64,000 bases of DNA from Marinobacter sp. X15-166B. GTDB taxonomy: Bacteria > Pseudomonadota > Gammaproteobacteria > Pseudomonadales > Oleiphilaceae. The stretch spans positions 404,044 through 468,043 of the forward strand of contig NZ_MEIY01000001.1 of the NCBI RefSeq assembly GCF_001752365.1. Reading direction: 5' to 3'. The position numbers and the translations under genes were made by a program. Positions 8,387 to 16,348 of this stretch are shown here, one piece after another; positions within the stretch are counted from its first letter, which is position 1, and each line of letters begins with the position of its first letter. The notes beneath the pieces are model-generated. The model was given only the letters and a program-made list of their open reading frames with translations, did no database searches and was not told the DNA's origin.

Positions 8387-9544
8387 TCACCAGAGTTGCT
8401 GGTACAGCTCGATAATCTCATCGGCACTGGGTACCCGGGGGTTATTACCCGGTGAACCGGACTGCAGGGCCTGCTCCGCCATGGTCGGCATGAGGCGGAA
8501 AAATTCGTCCCGGTCGATGCCAAACACCTCGGGTGTAGGCACCTCCAGTTCGTCATTCAGGGCATACAGCTCGGCCATCAATTTGTTGTTGGCCACATCG
8601 TTGCTGTCTTGTTCCGAGGCCACCCCCATAGCGCGGGCACAGTCCGCATAACGGGCGGCGGCGGCGGGAATGGAAAACTCGGTAACCGCAGGCAGCAACA
8701 TGGCGTTGGACATGCCATGGGGCACGTGGAACGCGGCACCAATCGGGCGGCTCATGCCATGCACCAGCGCGACCGAGGCGTTGGAAAAAGCAATGCCGGC
8801 CAGGGTGGAGCCCAGCATGACCTGCTCACGGGCACGCTGGTCGGTACCGTCATGGAACACCCGGCGCAGGTTGGGGGCAATCAGGCGCATCGCCGCAAGC
8901 GCCTGGCTGTCGGTATACAGACTGGCCTTGCGGCTGACGTAAGCTTCCATCGCGTGCGTCAAGGCATCAATGCCGGTATCCGCGGTGGTGCGCTTGGGCA
9001 GGCTCAGGGTCAGACCATAATCCACCAGCGCCGCCACCGGCATGAACCCCACCCCCATACACATCATTTTTTCGTCGTTGGACTCATCGGTAATGATGGT
9101 AATCCGGGTCACTTCCGAACCGGTCCCGGCGGTAGTGGGTATGGCAACAATCGGCAACCCTTGTTCGTTAACGATACGCGGAAATTTGTAATCCCGCATG
9201 GTACCGCCGTACTTACCCAGGATGCTGATGGCCTTGGCGCTGTCGATGGGACTGCCGCCGCCCAAGGCAATGATGCTGTCGTAGGCACCGTCGCGCACTT
9301 TGGCCACTCCCGCCTGAATGGAACTGACGGTGGGTTCCGGTACCGTGTCATCGAAAACGTCCGCCGACAACTCACTGGCAGCGAGGCACTCCTGAATGGC
9401 CCGGGTGTAACCCAGTTGTACCATCATCTTGTCGGTGATGATGAGCGGGCGGCTGCAGCCCAGGCTTGCCAGCACTTGTGGCAATTGCCGGGAGGCACCG
9501 TCGCCGATTTGCAGGATGCGCGGTAGAATGACTTGGGTAACCAT
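8387..9544 (-). CDS. Iron-containing alcohol dehydrogenase
   Basis: A complete 385-residue group III alcohol dehydrogenase. The NAD-binding GGGSPID (95-101), TTAGTGSEVT, the metal-region histidines in DALTHAMEAYVS and the FHVPHGMSNAMLLP motif are present. It would oxidise a primary alcohol or reduce an aldehyde with NAD(H). It is the only intact gene in a locus where all neighbours are remnants; its 3' end lies about 25 bases from the broken start of mmsA. Substrate unknown, though genes of this type often accompany aldehyde dehydrogenases in alcohol catabolism. Confidence 0.88.
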   Translation of the reverse strand: MVTQVILPRILQIGDGASRQLPQVLASLGCSRPLIITDKMMVQLGYTRAIQECLAASELSADVFDDTVPEPTVSSIQAGVAKVRDGAYDSIIALGGGSPIDSAKAISILGKYGGTMRDYKFPRIVNEQGLPIVAIPTTAGTGSEVTRITIITDESNDEKMMCMGVGFMPVAALVDYGLTLSLPKRTTADTGIDALTHAMEAYVSRKASLYTDSQALAAMRLIAPNLRRVFHDGTDQRAREQVMLGSTLAGIAFSNASVALVHGMSRPIGAAFHVPHGMSNAMLLPAVTEFSIPAAAARYADCARAMGVASEQDSNDVANNKLMAELYALNDELEVPTPEVFGIDRDEFFRLMPTMAEQALQSGSPGNNPRVPSADEIIELYQQLW

Positions 9545-9614
9545 AATTGCTTCACCTGTGTCTGAATCAGAGCCTTCCCAGCGGGGCCGAGGCTCTGGGT
9601 ATTGTTGTTGAGTC

Positions 9615-9818
9615 TCAGAGAGCGCCTGGAGCAGCGGCCACGTCCGATTTGCCCACCTGGGGTTGAGCGGGGGCTGACACCCGGACGGGTTGGGGCTGCC
9701 TCCCTGTTATAGCCTCATCGCGCAGGGATTTAAACAGCCCGTAGATTGCCAGGATCAAAATGACTGAAAACGGCAGCGCCGCAACGACGGTGGCGGTCTG
9801 CAGTGCACCCGCCACCCA
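9615..9818 (-). pseudogene. C-terminal remnant of a BCCT-type (betaine/choline/carnitine) transporter
   Basis: The only recognisable part is GALQTATVVAALPFSV followed by a hydrophobic stretch and YGLFKSLRDEA, the typical final membrane helix and tail start of BCCT sodium- or proton-coupled transporters, then a proline- and alanine-rich tail. The frame stays open to 9983, but residues upstream of about 9818 do not look like a transporter and lie over an opposite-strand gene fragment. More than 85% of the usual 500-700 residues is missing. Assignment is by recognition of the terminal helix only. Confidence 0.65.
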
Positions 9819-9821
9819 GCC

Positions 9822-9911
9822 AGCGTCGGCTACAGCGAAACGGAAATCGACTCGATGATTGAACGCAAGATCGCCGGACTCAACTGGAGCAAGGAATACC
9901 TCCCCAGTTAA
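9822..9911 (+). pseudogene. C-terminal remnant of a CaiB/BaiF-type CoA-transferase
   Basis: A short plus-strand frame, ending at TAA 9909-9911, encodes SVGYSETEIDSMIERKIAG and a tail ending WSKEYLPS. The G-Y-S-x-x-E-I-D element is the usual C-terminal end of family III CoA-transferases. Everything upstream is lost, and the sequence abuts the truncated 5' side of the BCCT remnant on the other strand. A good terminator follows, as expected for a former gene end. The fragment is only ~29 residues, so the family call is tentative. Confidence 0.5.
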
Positions 9912-9948
9912 GCAACCCATCACAACACCGGTCACCGCCCACAACCCG

Positions 9949-9976
9949 CCAGCCCCACGATGGGGCTGGCTTTCTT
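9949..9976 (+). terminator. Rho-independent terminator
   Basis: A perfect 9-bp stem, CCAGCCCCA with TGGGGCTGG, closes a 3-base loop and is followed by CTTTCTT. It lies 37 bases after the stop codon of the CoA-transferase remnant and is probably that gene's original terminator. Confidence 0.8.
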
Positions 9977-10007
9977 GTGACAAGCGATTACGCTTTTATC
10001 TGCAGCC

Positions 10008-10994
10008 GTGCTAAACGGCCCGCTTGGTTGCATTGCCCCTGACCATCACCCGGGAATCATAGCCATAGGTATCCGATCCGCAGTCATACCAGGCAAGCTG
10101 GCGCGCGCCCTGCTGGTTCTGGTGCTCCTGCCGTTATTTTTCATCGGCGGCCCGGACTGGGCCGACGGCCCCTTCTATAAGGCCCTGTGGAATTTGGGCC
10201 ACATCCTGTTCTTCGGTTTGCTGACCCTGGTGCTCCAGCCGCAACGCTGGCTGGGTGGCTGGCGTTTGGTGACCGTCACTACGGGCGCGGTGCTGGTGGC
10301 TGGCGGGCTGATCGAGTGGTTGCAGGGCAGCCTCGACCGGGCGGCCGACTGGCACGATATGGGGCGCAACCTGATCGGTGCCTGGCTGGTGCTGGCATGG
10401 GCGCACAGGCCCCGCAGGTCCGCCACCGGTGTGGGGCTGGCCCGGCTTCTGGTGACCGCACTGCTGTTGTGGGAACTGGGGCTGGTTGCCGTCATCGGTC
10501 TGCGGCAGTGGCAGCTGGCGATTCAGCTGCCACTGCTCTACGATTTCGCCCAGCCGGATCCGCAGCGGTTCTGGGACGGCCAGGTGCAGCGATCCACCAG
10601 ATACAGCGGCCTGAGCGACCGCGAGTTCAGCCTCAGAGTTGAGCTTGACACCGAGCGATACTCGGGGGCATCCCTCGACAATCTGGCCAGTGACTGGCGG
10701 GACTATCGGCACCTGGTGCTGATCCTGTACAACCCGGATCAGGACCCACTGGCCATGACCTTGCGCATCAATGACCGCGCCCACGATCGGGGGAATAACG
10801 CCTATGAGGATCGTTTCCATACCCGCCTGGTCGTGGCGCCCGGCCTGAACCGGTTTGCCGTCCCGCTGACCGATGTACAGCAAGCGCCGGCTGGCCGCGC
10901 AATGGCCATGGACGCCATTCGCCGGCTGCTGCTGTTCACCTCCCGCCAACCGGCACCCAGAACGGTGTACCTGCTCGACCTGAGACTGCAGTAA
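10008..10994 (+). CDS. VanZ-like membrane protein with C-terminal soluble domain
   Basis: About 328 residues. The first ~150 contain four or five hydrophobic segments and the VanZ-type pattern: ALWNLGHILFFG, GGLIEWLQG and ADWHDMGRNLIGA. The remaining ~170 residues are soluble, with LRVELDTERYSG and a final TVYLLDLRL, perhaps a beta-sandwich carbohydrate-binding-like domain. Function unknown. The GTG at 10008 is the first start in the frame and has no clear ribosome binding site, so the true start may be further in, nearer the first membrane segment (about 10090). Confidence 0.65.
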   Translation: MLNGPLGCIAPDHHPGIIAIGIRSAVIPGKLARALLVLVLLPLFFIGGPDWADGPFYKALWNLGHILFFGLLTLVLQPQRWLGGWRLVTVTTGAVLVAGGLIEWLQGSLDRAADWHDMGRNLIGAWLVLAWAHRPRRSATGVGLARLLVTALLLWELGLVAVIGLRQWQLAIQLPLLYDFAQPDPQRFWDGQVQRSTRYSGLSDREFSLRVELDTERYSGASLDNLASDWRDYRHLVLILYNPDQDPLAMTLRINDRAHDRGNNAYEDRFHTRLVVAPGLNRFAVPLTDVQQAPAGRAMAMDAIRRLLLFTSRQPAPRTVYLLDLRLQ

Positions 10995-11001
10995 ACGCCA
11001 T

Positions 11002-11976
11002 TCAGTCACGGTCTCTGACGAGGTTTTGCAGGCGCCTGGTCAGCGCGTCGGCATCCATGGGGTGGGCGCTGATGGCTTCGAGCCGGCTCAGAGCGGTGGC
11101 CGTGGTTGCCCGCACGGTGACCGCACCGTCACTGCTGTTGATCGTGCGCCAGCCAGCGCTGGTGCGCACCACCGCTTTGAACCGTGCGAAACCAGCCTCC
11201 CCGACCAGGGTCAGCAAGCCGCGCTCGTCCAGGACAATACTGGCGGGCAAGCGCCAGCCAACGCTGAAATAGCCCTGCCCCTCGTTGGTCAACACTTGCC
11301 ATGACGCCTGCGTCACCGGCGCCGCTGTCGCTGGCTGCGGGTGCAGATGAGATTCCGGGGTGGCAACCCGGTTCAGCGCACTGGCGCCCTCCAGCCACGC
11401 AAGATCCAGGCGTCCCTCGCGGGTGTGAAAGACCGCCCGTTTTGCAGGGCTCACGCGGGCCGCCCAGGCGTCGAAATGCGCCAGCTGGGCGGCGTCACAC
11501 ACATCGGTTTTGTTGGCCACCAGTATATCCGCCGTGGCGACCTGATCCTGAAACTGCACACTGGCCAGCACCCGGGGCTCTTCGAGCCGCCGTGGATCCA
11601 CCAGACACAACACCGGACCCAATTCCAGCACGTTGCGGTAATGCTCCCCCGTCAGCGTGGCGAGGACCTGGGCGGGATGGCCCAATCCGGTCGGTTCGAT
11701 CAGCAGGCGGTCGGGGCGTGCCTGTCTGATCAGCCGGTTCAGCCCGACTTGCATCGGCAGGCCCGCCACACAACACATGCACCCGCCCGGGACCTCGTGC
11801 ACGAACGCTCCCTGTTCCTGCAGCAATGCGCCATCGATACCGACTTCACCAAACTCATTGACCAGCACGGCCCACACCTCGTGGGACGGTTTTTGTTTGA
11901 GCAGCTCAGCAATGGCGGTGGTTTTACCGACCCCGAGAAAGCCGAGGACAAGTGTTGTGGGTATGGGGGATTTCAT
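11002..11976 (-). CDS. CobW/COG0523 family metal-chaperone GTPase
   Basis: A 324-residue G3E GTPase with Walker A GFLGVGKTT (12-20), the metal-binding GCMCC (65-69), a VNEFGEVGIDGAL switch region and NKTD for guanine recognition (~173-176). The C-terminal ~90 residues form the CobW_C-like domain. These proteins insert zinc or other metals into target enzymes. No Zur box or metal enzyme gene was recognised nearby, so the metal and target are unknown. The stop faces the VanZ-like gene across 7 bp. Confidence 0.85.
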   Translation of the reverse strand: MKSPIPTTLVLGFLGVGKTTAIAELLKQKPSHEVWAVLVNEFGEVGIDGALLQEQGAFVHEVPGGCMCCVAGLPMQVGLNRLIRQARPDRLLIEPTGLGHPAQVLATLTGEHYRNVLELGPVLCLVDPRRLEEPRVLASVQFQDQVATADILVANKTDVCDAAQLAHFDAWAARVSPAKRAVFHTREGRLDLAWLEGASALNRVATPESHLHPQPATAAPVTQASWQVLTNEGQGYFSVGWRLPASIVLDERGLLTLVGEAGFARFKAVVRTSAGWRTINSSDGAVTVRATTATALSRLEAISAHPMDADALTRRLQNLVRDRD

Positions 11977-12072
11977 AGAACGGGGTCACTCAGGTCAGGT
12001 TTATCAGCCGGGGGCATGAAAATGCTATGATACCGTCTCTTGCCGGTAACCATGCGACCTGAATACACGCTT

Positions 12073-12438
12073 ATGCCAATACTTCGTGGGTTTTTATATC
12101 TGCTCGGTTTTTTACTGCTGGGTGAAACCGTCCGGTTCGTTTTCAACTGGCCCATCAGTGGCGGTGTGACCGGGATGCTGCTGATAACAGTCTGGTTAAT
12201 GGTCTCAGGCACCGTCAGTACCGACCTGGCCAACGCCAGTCAACAGCTGATCTCCATGCTGATTTTGCTGATCATGCCGGGGGTGGTCGGGGTTTTCTTC
12301 ATTGGCAATCAGTTTTCGGGACAATGGCTGGCGATCGGGGTTGCGCTGATGCTGGGCACCTTTCTCAGCGTATTGACCACCTTGCTGATGTTGCGTTACC
12401 TCGCGCCGACGGCATCCCGAGAGACTTCCGATGAATGA
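12073..12438 (+). CDS. CidA/LrgA family holin-like membrane protein
   Basis: A 121-residue protein with four hydrophobic segments, the usual length and topology for CidA/LrgA (GFLLLGE, then WPISGGVTGMLL). It forms the first half of a two-gene murein hydrolase export or metabolite-efflux system. In-frame ATGs also occur at 12040 and 12052; I chose 12073 because it gives the family's typical N-terminus just before the first membrane helix, though none of the starts has a strong ribosome binding site. It overlaps the next gene by 8 bases. Confidence 0.8.
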   Translation: MPILRGFLYLLGFLLLGETVRFVFNWPISGGVTGMLLITVWLMVSGTVSTDLANASQQLISMLILLIMPGVVGVFFIGNQFSGQWLAIGVALMLGTFLSVLTTLLMLRYLAPTASRETSDE

Positions 12439-13156
12439 CATTGCCAATCGCCTGAATGCCTTGCTGCCACATCTGTCGGGCACCCCCGCGCTGGCCATTG
12501 TACTGACGATCGCCGCTTACCTGGTCAGCATCCGCATCTTTCCCCGACTGGGGCAACCGGTCTGGTGTCCGCCGGTGTTGCTGGCGTCGCTGCTGCTGGC
12601 GGCGGCGCTGGTGGTCCTGTCCATCGACCACCGCGAATACGCCGCAAGTGCCAGCTGGATCAGTTTTTTACTCGGCCCTGCCACCGTCGCCCTCGGCATC
12701 CCGCTCTATACGCAGATGCGCCATATACGGGCCCTGTGGCGGCCCATAGTGGTGACCGTGCCGCTTGCAGCGACCTTTGCTGCCATTTACGCGGTGGTAC
12801 TGGCGCACTGGCTGGGGGCGAACGACGAGGTGATTGCCTCCATTGCGCCCAAATCGGTGACCGCCCCGATTGCCATTGGCATTGCGGAAGAAATCGGCGG
12901 CTCGGTGCCCCTGCTCATGGGCGGCTTGCTGGCAACCGGCATAGTGACCACGCTGTTTGTGGATTTGCTGGCCGCCCGGGTGGGTGTGACCGACCACCGT
13001 TTGCTCGGCCTGACTCTGGGCATCAACGGCCACGCCATCGGCACTGTGCGCGCTTTTGAAATCAGCCCCTTGGCCGGTGCGTTTGCCTCGCTCGGTATGG
13101 GGCTGACCGGGCTGTTTACGGCCATCTTGCTGCCCCTGGTGATGCTGTATAGCTAG
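12431..13156 (+). CDS. LrgB/CidB family membrane protein
   Basis: A 241-residue polytopic membrane protein with the LrgB signature region SIAPKSVTAPIAIGIAEEIG and the closing GHAIGTVRAFEIS. Together with the overlapping CidA-like gene it makes the standard LrgA-LrgB pair, implicated in control of murein hydrolases, cell lysis or export of small organic acids depending on the organism. The ATG lies inside the end of the preceding gene, so translation is probably coupled. Confidence 0.87.
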   Translation: MNDIANRLNALLPHLSGTPALAIVLTIAAYLVSIRIFPRLGQPVWCPPVLLASLLLAAALVVLSIDHREYAASASWISFLLGPATVALGIPLYTQMRHIRALWRPIVVTVPLAATFAAIYAVVLAHWLGANDEVIASIAPKSVTAPIAIGIAEEIGGSVPLLMGGLLATGIVTTLFVDLLAARVGVTDHRLLGLTLGINGHAIGTVRAFEISPLAGAFASLGMGLTGLFTAILLPLVMLYS

Positions 13157-13159
13157 TGG

Positions 13160-14032
13160 TTATGTGGTGGTCACGATCTGTTCGCAAATCACGTTCAAAC
13201 TCCGGGGCTGACAACGGATATCCACCGGCGTCTGCCCCATCACCTCACCATCGGCGGTAACCGTCTTGGGGGTGCGGGTATGGACCCGGCACCAGGGGCT
13301 TTTGATATGGATCAGGGTCGTCTGGTTTCGGGGCGACCGCCTCATGATCCGCACCGCCACAAAGGTCACCAGCAAGCGGACCACCGAACGGGGGTGAACG
13401 GCAATTATGTCCAGATGCCCGTCACTCACCGACGCTTGCGGAATTTCATTGCCGCCACCGTAAAAGGCCCCGTTGGCAATGGCCACCGAAAACCAGCGCC
13501 CCGACAAGTAGCCGGATTCGCTATGAATTTCTGCCCGGAAGCCCCGATAGGCGAGCATTTTGCGCAGCAAACTGACCCCGTAACTGAAACGCCCGAGCCA
13601 TTGTTTGGCAGCCGTCGAGGCTGCGCGCGCCGGCCAGGTACCGGCACCCACATGGGCAACGTTCAGAAGCAGTTTGTCCCGCAGCCGTGCCACGTCCAAT
13701 TGCCGGGTCGTACCTGCGGCGATCAGCTGACACAGAACGGCCGGGTCGTCGGGTAAACCGAGGTTACGGGCAAAATCGTTGGCCGTCCCGGACGGCAACA
13801 CCCCCAGTGTCGCCCCGGTTGCCAGGCACAAGCCTGCCGCGCCATTCACCGAACCATCCCCACCTGCCGCCAAAATCACATCTTCCGCAGCGACCTGCGC
13901 AACCCACTGCTGATCCTGCAAGTCGCACCGTTTTACCCCGGTGATCCCCACCCCTTGCAGATGCGACTGCCAAAAATCGCCGTCGCGCTGGCCATCACCG
14001 GCATCGGGATTTGCTATCAGCCAGTAGTGCAT
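13160..14032 (-). CDS. Diacylglycerol kinase family lipid kinase (YegS-like)
   Basis: A 290-residue kinase with the catalytic GGDGSVN (57-63) and GTANDFARN (82-90) of the DAG/sphingosine kinase superfamily, and YGGGNEIPQASVSDG in the second domain. It would phosphorylate a lipid, such as phosphatidylglycerol or diacylglycerol, at the inner membrane. It converges with the LrgB gene with only 3 bases between stops. Substrate not determinable from sequence. Confidence 0.85.
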   Translation of the reverse strand: MHYWLIANPDAGDGQRDGDFWQSHLQGVGITGVKRCDLQDQQWVAQVAAEDVILAAGGDGSVNGAAGLCLATGATLGVLPSGTANDFARNLGLPDDPAVLCQLIAAGTTRQLDVARLRDKLLLNVAHVGAGTWPARAASTAAKQWLGRFSYGVSLLRKMLAYRGFRAEIHSESGYLSGRWFSVAIANGAFYGGGNEIPQASVSDGHLDIIAVHPRSVVRLLVTFVAVRIMRRSPRNQTTLIHIKSPWCRVHTRTPKTVTADGEVMGQTPVDIRCQPRSLNVICEQIVTTT

Positions 14033-14160
14033 TCACGGTCACCCGGATCTTTTCTGTGGATTCTCTCCTTCAGATAGCACCGCACCGCGCCGGATGCAAT
14101 CATTCCCCAGCGGGCGCGGAACTGTACCCGAGGGACCGGAGCCGCCGAGCGCTCAAAGCA

Positions 14161-14176
14161 CTGTATTAATATACAG
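14161..14176. promoter_or_regulatory. LexA (SOS) box upstream of yebG
   Basis: CTGTATTAATATACAG is a perfect 16-bp palindrome of the form CTG-N10-CAG with an AT-rich centre, matching the gammaproteobacterial LexA consensus. It lies 85 bases upstream of the yebG start codon, a gene known to be SOS-inducible in E. coli. The match of site and gene makes LexA control very likely. Confidence 0.88.
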
Positions 14177-14260
14177 CAAAATTGAGTAGACTCTCACCCG
14201 AGTCCAACGACGCTCTCGTCGATTCAGTGTAGCGGCGAGATACCCAACGGAGACAAGTTG

Positions 14261-14533
14261 ATGGCTGTACAAGCACTGTATTACTCAGATAAGGATGGGC
14301 TGGAGATGGCACTAAAGCATGCTGACACATTGCTGTTTTCATCCAAAGCCGAAGCCGACGCCCGCGACAAAGTGCTCGAACTGGCGGAAGAAATTACCCA
14401 GTATCTGCACACCAAAGTGGACGGGCTGAGCGAAGAACTGGCCGAGCAGGTGGCGCTGGTGATTGCCGAGGATAAGGATCTGTTCGGCAAGGCGTTGCGA
14501 AGGCCCGCGTTACTGAACCAGAGCGGTGAGTAA
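14261..14533 (+). CDS. yebG: YebG family SOS-induced protein
   Basis: A 90-residue protein starting MAVQALYYSDKDGLEMA, with FSSKAEADARDKVLELAEEI in the middle and VALVIAEDKDLFGKAL near the end; this follows E. coli YebG (MAVEVKYVV, TSKKEADAYDKMLD, LAEQKD). YebG is a small protein of the DNA-damage response whose role is unsettled. The ATG at 14261 has GGAGA eight bases upstream, while the TTG just before it does not. A perfect LexA box in the promoter supports the identity. Confidence 0.85.
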   Translation: MAVQALYYSDKDGLEMALKHADTLLFSSKAEADARDKVLELAEEITQYLHTKVDGLSEELAEQVALVIAEDKDLFGKALRRPALLNQSGE

Positions 14534-14562
14534 AACCGGGCACCGGATGCAACACGTGGTTT

Positions 14563-14584
14563 GCAAGGGCGCACCCGCCCTTGC
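14563..14584 (+). terminator. Hairpin after yebG, possible terminator
   Basis: A perfect 8-bp stem GCAAGGGC/GCCCTTGC with a 6-base loop lies 30 bases after the yebG stop. No U-run follows, so termination would be weak or factor-dependent. Confidence 0.45.
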
Positions 14585-14636
14585 ATCGTTGCGGTGATTC
14601 CAAAAAATGCGGGCGGCCCGGCTATCGCCTTCCGGC

Positions 14637-15182
14637 TTAAAACCTGAAATTCAACCCCGCGCTGACGCCTGACACCTGCACGTCCTTGCGGTCGTAATAG
14701 GAAGCGTACTCGACTGTTAGAGCCGCATTCTGGCTCAAGCTGACCTGCCCTCCGACACCATAGGAGAAGCTGGTACCGTCGTCACTGGTCGAAAAGGTTG
14801 CCCCCCCGAAGCTGGCTTCGGCCGATGCCTTCGCCTTGGTAAAGCCAGCCAGGCCGTATACGGAAACCTGGTCATTAATGGGCAGGTGACCTACCCCATA
14901 GACACCAAGCAGGTAGTCAATTTCCAGGGAGACTTTCACTCCCTCTACCGACGTTGAATCATCGCTCAACCCGGTGGCCAGACGCCCCTCCACCGAGAAA
15001 TTGTTGTGCACGTAATGCCCAAGACGACCCACAAGCGCGGTGGGATTCAGGTCCTCTACATCTGGCTCATCCCACGTCAGGTGGGCAATTTGCACGCCAG
15101 CGTAGGTTGTATCTGTCTGATCGGCTACCGCTGGCACCGCGATAAAACCCGCCACTGCTAACGCACACAGTCTTGCTTTCAT
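14637..15182 (-). CDS. Outer-membrane beta-barrel (porin-like) protein
   Basis: A 181-residue protein with a clear signal peptide (residues 1-20, cleavage after AVA) and alternating hydrophobic strands ending in NFRF. The terminal phenylalanine is the classic outer-membrane insertion signal. Length and pattern suggest an eight-stranded barrel of the OmpA/OprF or OmpW-like fold, without the OmpA peptidoglycan-binding domain. Function unknown. A second small barrel protein is encoded at 29.8-30.3 kb. Confidence 0.75.
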   Translation of the reverse strand: MKARLCALAVAGFIAVPAVADQTDTTYAGVQIAHLTWDEPDVEDLNPTALVGRLGHYVHNNFSVEGRLATGLSDDSTSVEGVKVSLEIDYLLGVYGVGHLPINDQVSVYGLAGFTKAKASAEASFGGATFSTSDDGTSFSYGVGGQVSLSQNAALTVEYASYYDRKDVQVSGVSAGLNFRF

Positions 15183-15355
15183 TTCTTTCCCTACTCGCTA
15201 ATTAAGTCTATGAAAAATAGTAAATTATTATAGCGGCAAGGCGCCTTTTCAGGCCAGCGAAGCATGTTGCAATCCTGTAGCTATATAATACTGACTGTAA
15301 GTCGGCGTCGGTCACCAAACCCCATTGCCCGGTCCACCAGCCACGCGCGCCGGCG

Positions 15356-16141
15356 TTATTCATCCACCCAGTGCGGTGGACGTTTATCCAGAAACGCACT
15401 TATGCCCTCCCGGGCATCCCGGGCCTGCAGGTTGTCGGTCATTACCCGGGCGGTGTATTCGTAGGCGTCCGCGAGCCCCATTTCCAGTTGCTGGTAAAAC
15501 GCCGCCTTGCCAATTTTCAGGGTGTGGGATGACTTGCCGGCAATGGTTCCGGCCAGCCGTTCCACGGTCGCGTCCAGCTCCTCATCGGCCACCACCCGGT
15601 TCACCAGTCCGATTTGTTCGGCACGGGTCGCATCGATCAGCTCCCCGGTCAGCAGCATTTCCATGGCGTGTTTCCGGGACACGTTGCGGGACAAGGCCAC
15701 CATGGGCGTGGAGCAAAACAACCCGATGTTGACCCCCGGGGTGGCAAACCGTGCGGAGGCCCCGGCCACCGCCAGATCGCAACTGGCCACCAGCTGACAC
15801 CCGGCAGCAGTCGCCACGCCGGCCACTTGGGCAATCACCGGCTTGGACAGATTGACGATTTGCTGCATCACCTGACTGCACAAGTGAAACAGGCGCTCCT
15901 GAGCTTCCTGCTGGCCGTAGTGTTCGCGCATTTCCTTCAGGTCATGGCCAGCACAGAACACCTTCCCTTCCGCCCGCACAATCACCACCCGGGTAGCATC
16001 GTCCCTGGCGAGCTCTGTGAATGCCTCGGACAAGGCCGCCAGCATCGTCATCGACAGACTGTTGCGGCGCTCGGGCTGGTTCAGGGTCAGGGTGGTCACC
16101 CCCCCGGGCTGGGCATGACAAATAACCGGTTGGACACTCAT
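15356..16141 (-). CDS. Enoyl-CoA hydratase/isomerase family protein
   Basis: A 261-residue crotonase-fold protein. NQPERRNSLSM near the N-terminus, FCAGHDLKEM and the oxyanion-hole region QVAGVATAAGCQLVASCDLA are readable. It resembles the ECHDC3/EchA8-like branch. It would hydrate an enoyl-CoA or act on a related thioester. I chose ATG at 16141 (GAGGAG six bases upstream); the open frame extends to 16216 without support. It is divergent from the chemoreceptor gene. Specific substrate unknown. Confidence 0.83.
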   Translation of the reverse strand: MSVQPVICHAQPGGVTTLTLNQPERRNSLSMTMLAALSEAFTELARDDATRVVIVRAEGKVFCAGHDLKEMREHYGQQEAQERLFHLCSQVMQQIVNLSKPVIAQVAGVATAAGCQLVASCDLAVAGASARFATPGVNIGLFCSTPMVALSRNVSRKHAMEMLLTGELIDATRAEQIGLVNRVVADEELDATVERLAGTIAGKSSHTLKIGKAAFYQQLEMGLADAYEYTARVMTDNLQARDAREGISAFLDKRPPHWVDE

Positions 16142-16348
16142 GAACATCTCCTCGTTGGGTTGCCGTTCCCGGAGCGATTGCCCCGTGTCGCACTCTAACC
16201 AAAAAGATTCCCTCAATTGCTTAAAGTTATCCTAACCCTCGCCGATAGTCTCTCCGCCTGCAACCCTGCAAGTAATAACCGACATTCAGCCCGACTGATT
16301 CAAGTCGTGCTTGTCAACTCGAAAACCAATAACCTTTGGGTGGTTAAC

